From UMGS363 sp051881815 (GTDB lineage: Bacteria > Bacillota > Clostridia > Oscillospirales > Ruminococcaceae), in NCBI GenBank assembly GCA_051881815.1, contig JBJEQP010000024.1, positions 1-64,000 on the forward strand: 64,000 nt of DNA, written 5' to 3'. Positions within the stretch are counted from its first letter, which is position 1. Every line of letters starts with the position of its first letter. Below, piece after piece: positions 8,160 to 16,537 of the stretch. The position numbers and the translations under genes are program-made. The notes beneath the pieces are model-generated. The model made no database searches. It was not told where the DNA came from and saw nothing but the letters and a program-made list of their open reading frames with translations.

Positions 8160-9482
8160 ATGAGTAAATTCAGAAAACAGCATATGGCCATTGAATGGCA
8201 CGACATTGTTCATAATGAAAATTACGAACCCGCTGTTAATGCCTCGCTCAAAGAAAAAGCAACTCTTGTCGGACGTGTTGGACTGATGATGCTTTCAGTG
8301 GGTACAGGTGCATGGCGGGTACGTGCGTCAATGAATAAAATTGCAAGAGCTCTGAATATAGTGTGTAACGCCGATATCGGACTGCTGTCGATAGAATACA
8401 CCTGTGTAGAAAACAGTGAAACTTACACAAACGCAATATCAATCAATACAACCGGAATAAACACCGACAAGCTTAATCAGCTCGAGAGTTTTGCCGACGG
8501 ATTCGGCGAAAGAGCGGAAAAATATACCATAACGCAATTTCACCGAATTCTTGACAAGATACAAGATATGCCTTCGAATTATACTGCGTGGCATCTTGCA
8601 TTCGCTTCGGCGCTTGCGTGTTTTGGATTTACGTTTTTGCTCGGCGGCGGTATAATAGAAATGATTTGTGCTTTTTTAGGTGCGGGAATAGGTCAGTTTG
8701 TCAGAAAAAAACTGCTTGAACATCACATAACCCTACTGGCAAATGTAGCCGTATCAGTTGCAACGGCAGGCAGTACATACGCTGTGCTGATCAAGCTTGC
8801 GGAGCTTATTTTCGGAATATCTCCCGTTCATCAGGCAGGTTATATTTGCTCAATGCTGTTCGTGATACCGGGATTTCCGCTTATTACTGGAGGTATCGAC
8901 CTTGCAAAGCTTGATATACGCTCGGGTTTTGAACGTATAACATACGCTTTGATAATAATTATTATGGCTACTTTAACAGGCTGGGTAACCGCCCTGATAT
9001 TTAATTTATCGCCATCGGATTTTGCGGAAATCGATATGAACCCCGTTCTTAAACTTGTATTGCGTATGATAACAAGCTTCTGCAGTGTTTACGGATTTTC
9101 GTTCCTTTATAACAGCAAACAAAAAATGGCGATCACGGCAGGTATTATCGGAATGATCGCAAATACTCTGCGACTGGAGCTTATAGATCTTACCGATATC
9201 CCCGTAGCGGTTGCCGCATTTATTGGTGCGTTATCGGCAGGACTTATTGCATCCGCTATAAAGGTGAAAATCGGCTATCCGAGAATTACGCTCACAGTGC
9301 CGTCAATAGTTATTATGGTTCCCGGAATGTTTATGTATAAGGGCATATACTTTTTGGCGCTTAATGATATTTCAACGGGCAGCTTGTGGCTTGCAAAAGC
9401 ATTTCTGATCGTTCTTGCATTGCCGCTGGGACTTGTTTTTGCGCGAATTCTTACCGATAATAATTTCAGGAAGAGCAGTTGA
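8160..9482 (+). CDS. Threonine/serine exporter ThrE-family protein
   Basis: A 440-residue membrane protein of the ThrE family (DUF1212 plus DUF3815 halves fused). The soluble N-terminal half holds the typical GLMMLSVGTGAWRVRASMNKIA segment (split here by meaning: GLMMLSVGTGAWR, then VRASMNKIA). The C-terminal half has about ten hydrophobic segments. Known members export threonine or serine, and related proteins carry other small metabolites. The start has GGAGGG seven to eight bases upstream. It has its own promoter and a strong terminator, so it is probably monocistronic. It follows the LysR/aminotransferase block and could relieve amino-acid excess. Confidence 0.8.
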   Translation: MSKFRKQHMAIEWHDIVHNENYEPAVNASLKEKATLVGRVGLMMLSVGTGAWRVRASMNKIARALNIVCNADIGLLSIEYTCVENSETYTNAISINTTGINTDKLNQLESFADGFGERAEKYTITQFHRILDKIQDMPSNYTAWHLAFASALACFGFTFLLGGGIIEMICAFLGAGIGQFVRKKLLEHHITLLANVAVSVATAGSTYAVLIKLAELIFGISPVHQAGYICSMLFVIPGFPLITGGIDLAKLDIRSGFERITYALIIIIMATLTGWVTALIFNLSPSDFAEIDMNPVLKLVLRMITSFCSVYGFSFLYNSKQKMAITAGIIGMIANTLRLELIDLTDIPVAVAAFIGALSAGLIASAIKVKIGYPRITLTVPSIVIMVPGMFMYKGIYFLALNDISTGSLWLAKAFLIVLALPLGLVFARILTDNNFRKSS

Positions 9483-9493
9483 TATACATACAC

Positions 9494-9530
9494 AAAAACC
9501 GCAGTCATTGATTTTGACTGCGGTTTTTTG
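9494..9530 (+). terminator. Intrinsic terminator after ThrE-like gene
   Basis: AAAACCGCAGTCA and TGACTGCGGTTTT form a long stem followed by a T run. On the minus strand it also ends in T's, so it may work in both directions. Confidence 0.85.
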
Positions 9531-9562
9531 TTTCACAATTCTGATTGTTGAAAATAAAACAT

Positions 9563-9600
9563 CAAAGCCACTTTTGACACAAACATCAAAAGTGGCTTTG
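9563..9600 (-). terminator. Hairpin terminator at the end of the succinate operon
   Basis: CAAAGCCACTTTTGA pairs with TCAAAAGTGGCTTTG around a short loop. Read leftward it is followed by a T-rich tract. It sits about 60 bases past the carrier stop codon and fits as the end of the long leftward operon. Confidence 0.7.
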
Positions 9601-9661
9601 CATTATACGATGGATCTTTTAGTAATTCAACACTTGACTCAAGAGCCGTAATTTGTAATAT

Positions 9662-10951
9662 TTAGAACAAAATTACAAGGAATTGCGACACTAATACGAC
9701 CGAGATCAAAGCAACAGGGTAGGTTGAAGCGTATGCGGCAGCCACATCTTCCGTACCTGCGGTGTTGATAAGAGTACCCAAAGCAGGTGTACTTGTCATA
9801 CCTCCTGTAATAGCGCCAAGATTGTTAAGCAGGCTGAGTTTCAGGACGTACTTTGCAAAAATAAAGCCAATAAGCATAGGAACGAGAGTCATGATCATTC
9901 CATATACGAAGTACATAATATCGAAGTTTGCAACAAACTTTGCGCCGCCGGGGATACCTGCGCCCACAAGGAAAAGCACCAGTCCAAGCTCACGGAAGAG
10001 CTTAAGTGTAGTGGTTGAAGGCATAACGCTTACCTTGCCGAATCTTCCGAAATGACCGAGGATCAAGGATACAAGCAGGCATCCGCCTGTTGTGGTGAGC
10101 GAGAAGCAAGTTCCTGTTACACCGTTTCCCGAAAACAGGCTTGAATATCCTGCGCCTGAAAGAGGGATCTTTACAGCACCGACGAGAACGCCGACAATAG
10201 CCGCTAAAGCAAATGGGGCAATACCCATATGGTCAAACTCGAAAAGCTTACCGCTGAAAGCTTCCTTTTTGCTTTCTTCCTTGACAACGATCTTTGCTCT
10301 CTCTTCCTCCATATTTGCCTTTGAGAGTTTGGGAACGATCTGAATGAAAAGAACTACGCCGATAACGCCGAAGATGTACGCTATACCGTGTCCTACAGAA
10401 ACCAGACCCTCATACTCTTCGGCAACAGTTGCTTTTGCCGCTGAAAATGCAGGAGTAGAGGTAAGAGAACCCGAAAGAAGTCCTACGATCATTGCAACGA
10501 AGCCGTCCTGATCCTCAATGGATGAACCGTAACCAAGCACCTCGCCAAGTCCGATACAACCTGCTGCCGCAGCTCCGCCGGCAAGGATAATAACAAGAGC
10601 GATCAGTACATACGACTTGAAGTTTTTCTTGAAATTACCAAAGAACTTAGGACCTGCAATATATCCGACAGATGTTACAAAGAGAATAAGTCCAAGATTC
10701 TCAATAAGTTTTAACCCTTCTGAGAAATCGTAGGGCTTAGACGATGCGTCAAATACAAGCATTCCCGAATCGTTCACGCCGAAAAACAAAGCACCGAACA
10801 AAAGCGCCACAATGAACACACCTGCATCACCAAGTGAAATGCCTTTGATCGTTATTCTTCCGAGCGCATAACCCGTCATAAGCACGGCAAACACAACGAA
10901 AAGCATCGTTGTGATATTGTTGACAGAAATAACTCCGTCAAAAAAACTCAT
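9662..10951 (-). CDS. AspT/AAEx-family carrier, likely dicarboxylate (succinate) exporter
   Basis: A 429-residue membrane protein with two homologous halves. Each carries the SGSLTSTPAFSAA or TGGMTSTPALG type motif of the aspartate:alanine exchanger family (AspT, YidE/YbjL duplication). Family members exchange or export aspartate, alanine or succinate; SucE of Corynebacterium is the best-known succinate exporter. The protein is shorter than AspT (about 540-560 residues). The middle has only a short charged linker (VVKEESKKEAFSG) instead of the two RCK/TrkA-C domains. It is the last gene of the fumarate reductase operon, 18 bases after frdA, so succinate export, or exchange for a C4 acid, is the natural inference. 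Confidence 0.8.
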   Translation of the reverse strand: MSFFDGVISVNNITTMLFVVFAVLMTGYALGRITIKGISLGDAGVFIVALLFGALFFGVNDSGMLVFDASSKPYDFSEGLKLIENLGLILFVTSVGYIAGPKFFGNFKKNFKSYVLIALVIILAGGAAAAGCIGLGEVLGYGSSIEDQDGFVAMIVGLLSGSLTSTPAFSAAKATVAEEYEGLVSVGHGIAYIFGVIGVVLFIQIVPKLSKANMEEERAKIVVKEESKKEAFSGKLFEFDHMGIAPFALAAIVGVLVGAVKIPLSGAGYSSLFSGNGVTGTCFSLTTTGGCLLVSLILGHFGRFGKVSVMPSTTTLKLFRELGLVLFLVGAGIPGGAKFVANFDIMYFVYGMIMTLVPMLIGFIFAKYVLKLSLLNNLGAITGGMTSTPALGTLINTAGTEDVAAAYASTYPVALISVVLVSQFLVILF

Positions 10952-10969
10952 AATATAATGCCTTCTTTC

Positions 10970-12568
10970 TTATCTTTTCTTTGTGTAGTCGGGCAGAAGT
11001 TTAGGAGATACTGTATCAGTATTGATACCTGCTTCAGCAATTTCTTTTTCAAACTTCTCAATGTGAGAGAGGGTAAGCTTTCCAAGGTTTACCGAAGAAG
11101 CCGCAGCCGCTGCATTGATACCTGCATTACGTCCGAATACAATGATATCAAGCAGGGAGTTACCCATAAGTCTGTTCTTTCCGTGAATACCGCCGACAGC
11201 CTCACCTGCAACGAAAAGATTCTTGATATTTGTGGTCATTCCGTTTACGTTAATATCAAGACCGCCATTCTGATAATGAAGTGTAGGATAAACAAGGATC
11301 GGTTCATAGCGAATATCAATACCGTACTTTTCGAACATTCTCCACATAGCGGGGATTCTGTTCATAATAGTTCCCTCGCCGCCGATCTTTTCGATCATCG
11401 GTGTGTCAAGCCAAACGCCCATACCGTTGCCGCAGTCAATTCCGTTTCCACGCTCACTGCACTCACGGATTATCGAAGCAGCAGTTACGTCACGAGTTTC
11501 CAGCGGATGCATAAATACTTCACCGTTCTTGTTGACAAGCTTTGCTCCGAGAGAACGAACCTTTTCGGTTACGAGTGCGCCAAAGATCTGATCGGGGAAA
11601 GCAACGCCTGTCGGGTGGTACTGAAGTGTTTCGGCATAAAGCAGCTTTGCACCTGCACGGTATCCGAGAACAAGGCCGTCAGCAGTTGCACCGTAGTGGT
11701 TAGATGTGGGGAAGCCCTGATAGTGCATTCTTCCTGCACCGCCTGTTGCGATAACAACGGTCTTTGCCTTTGCTACAAGCAGCTCCTTGGTTTCCATATT
11801 CATAAGGACCGCACCTGCAGCATTGCCGTTTTCATCAAGGATAAGCTCGATAGCTGCGGTGAAATCAATCACAGGGATCCTACGGTTAAGCACCTCGTCA
11901 CGAAGAGTTCTCATGATCTCTGCACCAGAGTAGTCCTTTGCTGCGTGCATACGCTTACGAGAGGTTCCGCCGCCGTGAGTGGTGATCATAGTTCCGTCAG
12001 CTTCCTTGTCAAACTCAACGCCAAGCTCGGAGAGCCATTGAATTGCCTCGGGAGCGTCACATACGAGCTTTGCAAGAAGCTCTTTCTTAGCGGCAAAATG
12101 TCCGCCGCCGTATGCGTCAACAAAGTGTATCGCAGGAGAGTCGTTGGGCTTATCCGCTGCCTGAATACCACCCTCTGCCATCATAGTGTTTGCGTCGCCC
12201 ATACGAAGCTTGGTAACGACCATAACATCAGCACCTGCTTCGTTTGCTTCAATTGCAGCCGAAGCACCTGCGCCGCCGCCTCCGATAACAAGAACATCAG
12301 TCTCGTAATCGGGCTTATCAAGACATACGCTGTCAGCAGTGATACGGCTGTGAGCCTGAAGTATCGCTGCAAGTTCCTTCGGAACCTTGTCACCCTTGTT
12401 AGGACCTATTTTCAAAACCTCAAACTCGTCAACCTTATAGTCGGGGTGGAAGGAAGCGAGCACCTTGTCCTTTTCTTCAGCCGTCATACGAACCGGCTCG
12501 AGAGCAATATTTTTTTCTCTGGAGGCTTCTACCAAAGCAAGAGACTCCTTAAACTGTTCAGAATACAT
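10970..12568 (-). CDS. frdA: Fumarate reductase flavoprotein subunit (soluble type)
   Basis: A 532-residue FAD protein of the FrdA/SdhA/NadB family. The Rossmann motif GGGGAG is at residues 96-101. The active-site stretch LQYHPTGV and the C-terminal FVAGEAVGGIHGKNRL are present. The residue that carries covalent FAD in quinone-linked enzymes (His in SHTVAAEGG) is Asn127 here (ANTMMAEGG), so FAD should be non-covalent, as in soluble fumarate reductases. There is an unusual N-terminal extension of about 85 residues before the FAD domain, and the usual C-terminal capping domain is short. No membrane anchor subunits are nearby. A GGAGG site precedes the ATG; frdB lies 13 bases upstream. Confidence 0.9.
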   Translation of the reverse strand: MYSEQFKESLALVEASREKNIALEPVRMTAEEKDKVLASFHPDYKVDEFEVLKIGPNKGDKVPKELAAILQAHSRITADSVCLDKPDYETDVLVIGGGGAGASAAIEANEAGADVMVVTKLRMGDANTMMAEGGIQAADKPNDSPAIHFVDAYGGGHFAAKKELLAKLVCDAPEAIQWLSELGVEFDKEADGTMITTHGGGTSRKRMHAAKDYSGAEIMRTLRDEVLNRRIPVIDFTAAIELILDENGNAAGAVLMNMETKELLVAKAKTVVIATGGAGRMHYQGFPTSNHYGATADGLVLGYRAGAKLLYAETLQYHPTGVAFPDQIFGALVTEKVRSLGAKLVNKNGEVFMHPLETRDVTAASIIRECSERGNGIDCGNGMGVWLDTPMIEKIGGEGTIMNRIPAMWRMFEKYGIDIRYEPILVYPTLHYQNGGLDINVNGMTTNIKNLFVAGEAVGGIHGKNRLMGNSLLDIIVFGRNAGINAAAAASSVNLGKLTLSHIEKFEKEIAEAGINTDTVSPKLLPDYTKKR

Positions 12569-12581
12569 CTAAACTTCCTCC

Positions 12582-13256
12582 TTACTTTTCGATATCGCGA
12601 TTGTTATAGAGTTCTTTCATCTCATCGATAGGCTTCTGCATAAGTGCCTCGATAAGGTCTTTGAAATCGCCGTTTTTAATTTCCTTTACACGGTCCTCAA
12701 GATGACCGCATCCGGGAGCAAGGTACTTACCGTTAATTCTTCTTGCAAGCATTGCAACCTGAGGGTGTGAAATTCCTGCAGGGCATCTGGACGAACAAAC
12801 ACCGCACATAACGCAGTCGAAAGACTCCTCTGCGCACTTTTCAAAATCGCCGCGCTGTGCATAGGCGATATACTGCATAACATTAAGCTTCTGTGTGCAG
12901 GCTTTGGTGCAGGCGTTGCATCCGATACAAGCGTAAATTTCGGGATAAAGCTGCATCATAACAGATTCATTCACAGAGATCTCATTAATATTGTAAACCT
13001 CTTTTACAAGTGGGAAGAAAGGCAAGGTCGCAATATACATATTGTCCTCAACCTTTGTCTGGCAAGCAAGACAAGCATGAAGCTCCTTGTCGCCTTTGAT
13101 ACGGTAAATGGTAGCACAGGCACCGCAAAATCCGTTTCTGCATCCGCATCCGCGAACGAGCTGATATCCTGCATACTCCATAGCGGTCATGATCGTAAGA
13201 TTTTCCGGGACCTCATACTTTTTACCGAAAAGAAATATGTTTACTGTCTTTTCCAT
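12582..13256 (-). CDS. frdB: Fumarate reductase iron-sulfur subunit
   Basis: A 224-residue electron-transfer subunit. The N-terminal plant-type [2Fe-2S] domain shows CGCRNGFCGAC plus a later ACLAC. The C-terminal part has two cysteine sets, CIGCNACTKAC and CVMCGVCSSRCP, for [4Fe-4S] or [3Fe-4S] clusters. This is the FrdB/SdhB/TfrB layout. Unlike methanogen TfrB it lacks a fused CCG (HdrB-like) domain; that domain is supplied by the separate hdrB gene in this operon. It would hand electrons to FAD in FrdA. It lies 13 bases downstream of flxA. Confidence 0.9.
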   Translation of the reverse strand: MEKTVNIFLFGKKYEVPENLTIMTAMEYAGYQLVRGCGCRNGFCGACATIYRIKGDKELHACLACQTKVEDNMYIATLPFFPLVKEVYNINEISVNESVMMQLYPEIYACIGCNACTKACTQKLNVMQYIAYAQRGDFEKCAEESFDCVMCGVCSSRCPAGISHPQVAMLARRINGKYLAPGCGHLEDRVKEIKNGDFKDLIEALMQKPIDEMKELYNNRDIEK

Positions 13257-13269
13257 TTTTTATTCTCCT

Positions 13270-14103
13270 TTAATATTCGCTGGGCAGCTCTTCCAGTTCG
13301 TCACATCTGAATACAGGACCGTCCTTGCATACGTATTTTGCACCAACATTACATCTTCCGCATTTACCAACGCCGCACTTCATACGAAGTTCGAGGGTCG
13401 TGTAGACCTGTGTTTTATCAAATCCAAGTGATATAAGACCTTCAAGCGTAAACTTGATCATAATAGGCGGACCGCAAAGCACTGCAGTTTTATTGGTATC
13501 GAAGCCCAGCTCCTTAACATAATTGGGAACAAATCCAACGTGACCGTCCCAATCGGGCTGTGCATTATCAATAGTGAGGTGCACCTTAACACCGGCATCA
13601 TTTGACCATTCCTCGATGATCTCCTGATAGTCAAGAAGGTCTGCCTTGCTGCGTGAGCCGTAAACGATGTCGATATCACCGTAACGGTCACGGTAGTGAC
13701 GGCAGTAGTTGATTACAGAGCGAAGAGGAGCAAGACCAACACCGCCTGCAATGAAGAGAAGGTTTTTACCTGCAAATACATCGTCCACGGGGAAGGGATT
13801 GCCGTAAGGGCCTCTGATTGTGATCTGCTGACCCACCTCTGCCTGATGGAGCCATTCGGTCACGCAGCCGCACTTTTTGATTGAGAATTCCATATATTCG
13901 GTATTTGTGGGAGAGGAAGTAATTGAGAACATTGCCTCGCCGACACCGGGGATAGAGAGCATCGCACACTGTCCCGGACGATGGTCAAACGCCTTCTTTC
14001 CGTCAGGGGTTACCACACGGAAGGTTTTGATATCCGGAGTGTCTATGCGCACGTCGGTTATGACTCCGACCGCAGGAATCAAAGTATCGTTGATATTATT
14101 CAC
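13270..14103 (-). CDS. flxA: FAD/NAD(P)-binding oxidoreductase subunit FlxA
   Basis: A ferredoxin-NADP reductase-like protein of about 277 residues. An FAD-binding barrel (RPGQCAMLSIPGVGEAMFSI region) is followed by an NAD-binding domain (FIAGGVGLAPLRSVI). A C-terminal four-cysteine [2Fe-2S] motif (CGVGKCGRCNVG, then YVCKDGPVF) matches the gamma subunits of soluble hydrogenases, anaerobic sulfite reductase B and FlxA. Its role is NADH entry to the Flx-Hdr complex. I prefer the GTG at 14103, which has GGAGG eight bases upstream. An in-frame TTG at 14118 overlaps that site itself. The GTG start overlaps the flxB stop by eight bases. Confidence 0.85.
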   Translation of the reverse strand: MNNINDTLIPAVGVITDVRIDTPDIKTFRVVTPDGKKAFDHRPGQCAMLSIPGVGEAMFSITSSPTNTEYMEFSIKKCGCVTEWLHQAEVGQQITIRGPYGNPFPVDDVFAGKNLLFIAGGVGLAPLRSVINYCRHYRDRYGDIDIVYGSRSKADLLDYQEIIEEWSNDAGVKVHLTIDNAQPDWDGHVGFVPNYVKELGFDTNKTAVLCGPPIMIKFTLEGLISLGFDKTQVYTTLELRMKCGVGKCGRCNVGAKYVCKDGPVFRCDELEELPSEY

Positions 14104-15124
14104 CTTTATTTCCTCCAATCTTCTTCATAACTTTTACTATATTCATGGAAATCGGACACTTTGCAAGGCATCTGCCGCATCCTACACAGCTGAAAATACC
14201 ATCGTTGTTTTCGGGATAATAAACAAGCTTATGCATAAATCTCTGACGGAAACGTTCCTTTTGGGAAAGTCTGTTGTTTCCGTGCGCCATTCTGGTAAAT
14301 TCCGAATACATACAGGAATCCCAGCATCTGTAACGGATAACGCCGTTGCCTGTGTTAAAGTCCTTGATATCGTAGCACTGACAGGTAGGACAAACGAATG
14401 TGCAGGTTCCGCAGCCCAAGCAAGCAGAGGAAAGCTCGTCCCAAGCAGGATCGTCGAAAAGCTCCTTTGTCTTGCCTGCGCCGAAAGCGTCGGTGGAAAC
14501 ATCTTTAAGGGGAAGCTTATCCATTATTTTAGCGATTTTTTCCTTCTGTGCAGCTACATCTGCATCGGAAGCATCCTCAAGGATATCGCCAAGGCTGTCA
14601 AGAAGCTTGCTGCCCTTTTCTGTATTTGCCTGAAGATAGAGAGAATCCTCTGTTTTCCATGCGGAAACATCACCTGTCGGCTCTGCCGCATTTATACCGA
14701 ATGCAGAACAGAAGCAGGTTTCGGCAGGTCTTGTACACGCAACCGAAATGATGATGCCTTTTTCGCGTTTCATAGCATAGAAGCTGTCACGAGGTTCGGA
14801 AAGGAATACTCTGTCAAGTATATCAAAGCTCTTTGCATCGCAAGCACGAACGCCGAAAACTACAAAGTCTTCGATCTCACTTCTTATATCGATACATTCA
14901 ATGTTTTTTCCCTCAGTCTTAAATCTCATAAGATCCTCGGTCTGTGGGAAGAATAAGTCCTTGGGGCTTTTTGCTGTGTTAAGAGCGTCAGACCACACTG
15001 TACCTTCAGACCATTCTCCGTATGAGGCAGATCCGTCAGCATTGTCAACAGGCATATAAAGCTTTGCATTTTCTGCTATTTTTGCAAAGAGAGACTGAAT
15101 TTTATCAAGAGAAATCTTACGCAT
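14096..15124 (-). CDS. flxB: 4Fe-4S dicluster subunit FlxB
   Basis: An iron-sulfur protein of about 342 residues. The C-terminal half has two [4Fe-4S] sets (CLGCGTCTFVCPTC and CVGCGRCLAKCPIS). The N-terminal half has the GVRACDAKS pattern shared with anaerobic sulfite reductase A and hydrogenase beta subunits. In Hdr-Flx complexes FlxB is one of two electron-transfer subunits between FlxA and the Hdr core. The start at 15124 has GGAGGG six bases upstream; the ATG at 15130 directly abuts that site and an earlier one lies at 15160. It overlaps flxC by eight bases. Confidence 0.85.
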   Translation of the reverse strand: MRKISLDKIQSLFAKIAENAKLYMPVDNADGSASYGEWSEGTVWSDALNTAKSPKDLFFPQTEDLMRFKTEGKNIECIDIRSEIEDFVVFGVRACDAKSFDILDRVFLSEPRDSFYAMKREKGIIISVACTRPAETCFCSAFGINAAEPTGDVSAWKTEDSLYLQANTEKGSKLLDSLGDILEDASDADVAAQKEKIAKIMDKLPLKDVSTDAFGAGKTKELFDDPAWDELSSACLGCGTCTFVCPTCQCYDIKDFNTGNGVIRYRCWDSCMYSEFTRMAHGNNRLSQKERFRQRFMHKLVYYPENNDGIFSCVGCGRCLAKCPISMNIVKVMKKIGGNKGE

Positions 15125-16115
15125 TTTCATCCCTCCTATCAAAAACCTCGCCCGGCTCAAGATCCTCGGTAGTATAATTAACGAGAGGCGCTCTCGAACC
15201 GACCTCTGCGCCCGCCTGATACTCGCCGTAAAATTCGTTGATATCCTTTATAAACTTACGGTTGAGAAGGTGGAGCGGAATATTCTGCGGACATACTCTT
15301 GAGCATTCTCCGCAGTCGGTGCAGCGACCTGCAACGTGGAATGCTCTTATGATGTGGAACATTTTTTCTTCAAAGCTGTTTGCGGGGGATTTATTTTCCA
15401 CACCCGAAGCAGGGTTATCAAAAACACACTTTTCGCAGGTGCAGGCAGGACAAGCGTCACGGCAAGCGTTGCAGCGAATACACTTTGAAAGCTCATTCTG
15501 CCAGAAAGCAAACCTCTCGTCCGGCGTCATAGCCTCAAGGCGTGCAACCTCGTCAAAACGTGCAGACTCTATAACCTCGCCCTCTTCACCAAGCAGCTCG
15601 TCATAAGCGACGTGCTTTTTACTCTTGCAGTTTATGCAGCGCTCTGCAAGAACATCGGCAGCATTAACTTTCACGGGTTCGTCACTGTAAAGAGTGGAAA
15701 CGATGATAGCGTTTCCGTCCGAGTCAACGGAAGTAATACCGTCGCCTGCGATATCTTTTATCTTTGAAATATCTGCCATTCCCTCGCAGGGAATACCTAC
15801 CGCATATACCTTTTCACGATCAAATCTGTGTTCGGTAAGAAGCTGATTGAAGCTGTATGTATCGCAAGGCTTGAGGAAAACAAGGATCTTTCCATCGATC
15901 TTATGTGTTTTGGAAACAAGATATTTAGAAAAATTTGCTCCGCAGAAATCATTGAAAACAAAGCCGTTCTTCATATCATCTGCAGTTTTAAAAATAGTAG
16001 GAGTTACGTCGTAACCGAATTCACCCTTACCCCATCCGAGAACACAGCTGACCGTGCCATTTGCGAGAAGTTCAGATGCCTTATCAATCAAATTTTCACG
16101 AGTTATTTTTTGCAT
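15117..16115 (-). CDS. flxC: 4Fe-4S subunit FlxC
   Basis: A 332-residue cytosolic iron-sulfur protein. Cysteine groups include ERCINCKSKKH, KCIRCNACRDACPACTC and RCTDCGECSRVCPQNIP, giving at least two [4Fe-4S] clusters plus a further Cys cluster in the middle. The N-terminus (FLKPCDTYSFNQLL) is similar in style to FlxB, pointing to an ancient duplication. Order and neighbours match flxC of Desulfovibrio-type flxABCD-hdrABC loci. The start overlaps the flxD stop (ATG within AGATGC) and has GGAGGA nearby. Confidence 0.8.
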   Translation of the reverse strand: MQKITRENLIDKASELLANGTVSCVLGWGKGEFGYDVTPTIFKTADDMKNGFVFNDFCGANFSKYLVSKTHKIDGKILVFLKPCDTYSFNQLLTEHRFDREKVYAVGIPCEGMADISKIKDIAGDGITSVDSDGNAIIVSTLYSDEPVKVNAADVLAERCINCKSKKHVAYDELLGEEGEVIESARFDEVARLEAMTPDERFAFWQNELSKCIRCNACRDACPACTCEKCVFDNPASGVENKSPANSFEEKMFHIIRAFHVAGRCTDCGECSRVCPQNIPLHLLNRKFIKDINEFYGEYQAGAEVGSRAPLVNYTTEDLEPGEVFDRRDENA

Positions 16116-16537
16116 CTCAAATCCTCCAATCTCTTATTTTCTCCAAGAGCAGCTACCTTTTCTGCGAAATCATTCATCGTAGCGGCAAACTTGGCACCCT
16201 CCGCAGCAGATACCCATTCAACACGGGTACGTTCACGTTCAATGCCGAGGTAATCCAGCATTGAGAAGAGTGCTGCCATTCGGCGGCGTGCATAATAGTT
16301 ACCCGAAGTGTAGTGACAGTCACCGGGATGGCATCCACAGATAATTACACCGTCAGCACCTCTCTGGAATGCACGCAGAATAAACATAGGGTTGACCCTG
16401 CAAGAACAGGGAACTCTGATGATCTTTACGTCTGCAGGATATGCAAGACGATTATTTCCCGCAAGGTCTGCACCTGCGTATGAGCACCAGTTGCAGCAAA
16501 ATGCAACTATTAAAGGTTTATATTCATTTACTTGCAT
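16103..16537 (-). CDS. flxD: MvhD/FlxD-type hydrogenase iron-sulfur subunit
   Basis: A 144-residue small subunit of the MvhD/FlpD family. It shows the cysteine pattern CCNWCSYAG near the N-terminus, VPCSCR in the middle and GCHPGDCHY, which bind a [2Fe-2S] cluster. MvhD is the docking subunit that delivers electrons to the bifurcating FAD of HdrA. In some organisms it is fused to HdrA; here it overlaps the hdrA stop codon by ten bases, with a GGAGG site inside hdrA. This gene firmly marks the cluster as an Hdr bifurcation module, not a loose set of ferredoxins. Confidence 0.9.
   Translation of the reverse strand: MQVNEYKPLIVAFCCNWCSYAGADLAGNNRLAYPADVKIIRVPCSCRVNPMFILRAFQRGADGVIICGCHPGDCHYTSGNYYARRRMAALFSMLDYLGIERERTRVEWVSAAEGAKFAATMNDFAEKVAALGENKRLEDLRCKK

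Noticed and set aside
10958..12631. Long open frame (557 codons) on the plus strand across frdA
   Set aside because: It is antisense to a clearly conserved flavoprotein, is rich in Cys, Ser and Val without domain motifs, and lacks a ribosome site; it is a shadow of codon bias in frdA.
13877..14956. Open frame of 359 codons antisense to flxA/flxB, and a similar one at 44070-45197 antisense to araA
   Set aside because: Both lie opposite well-supported genes and show no family motifs or start signals.
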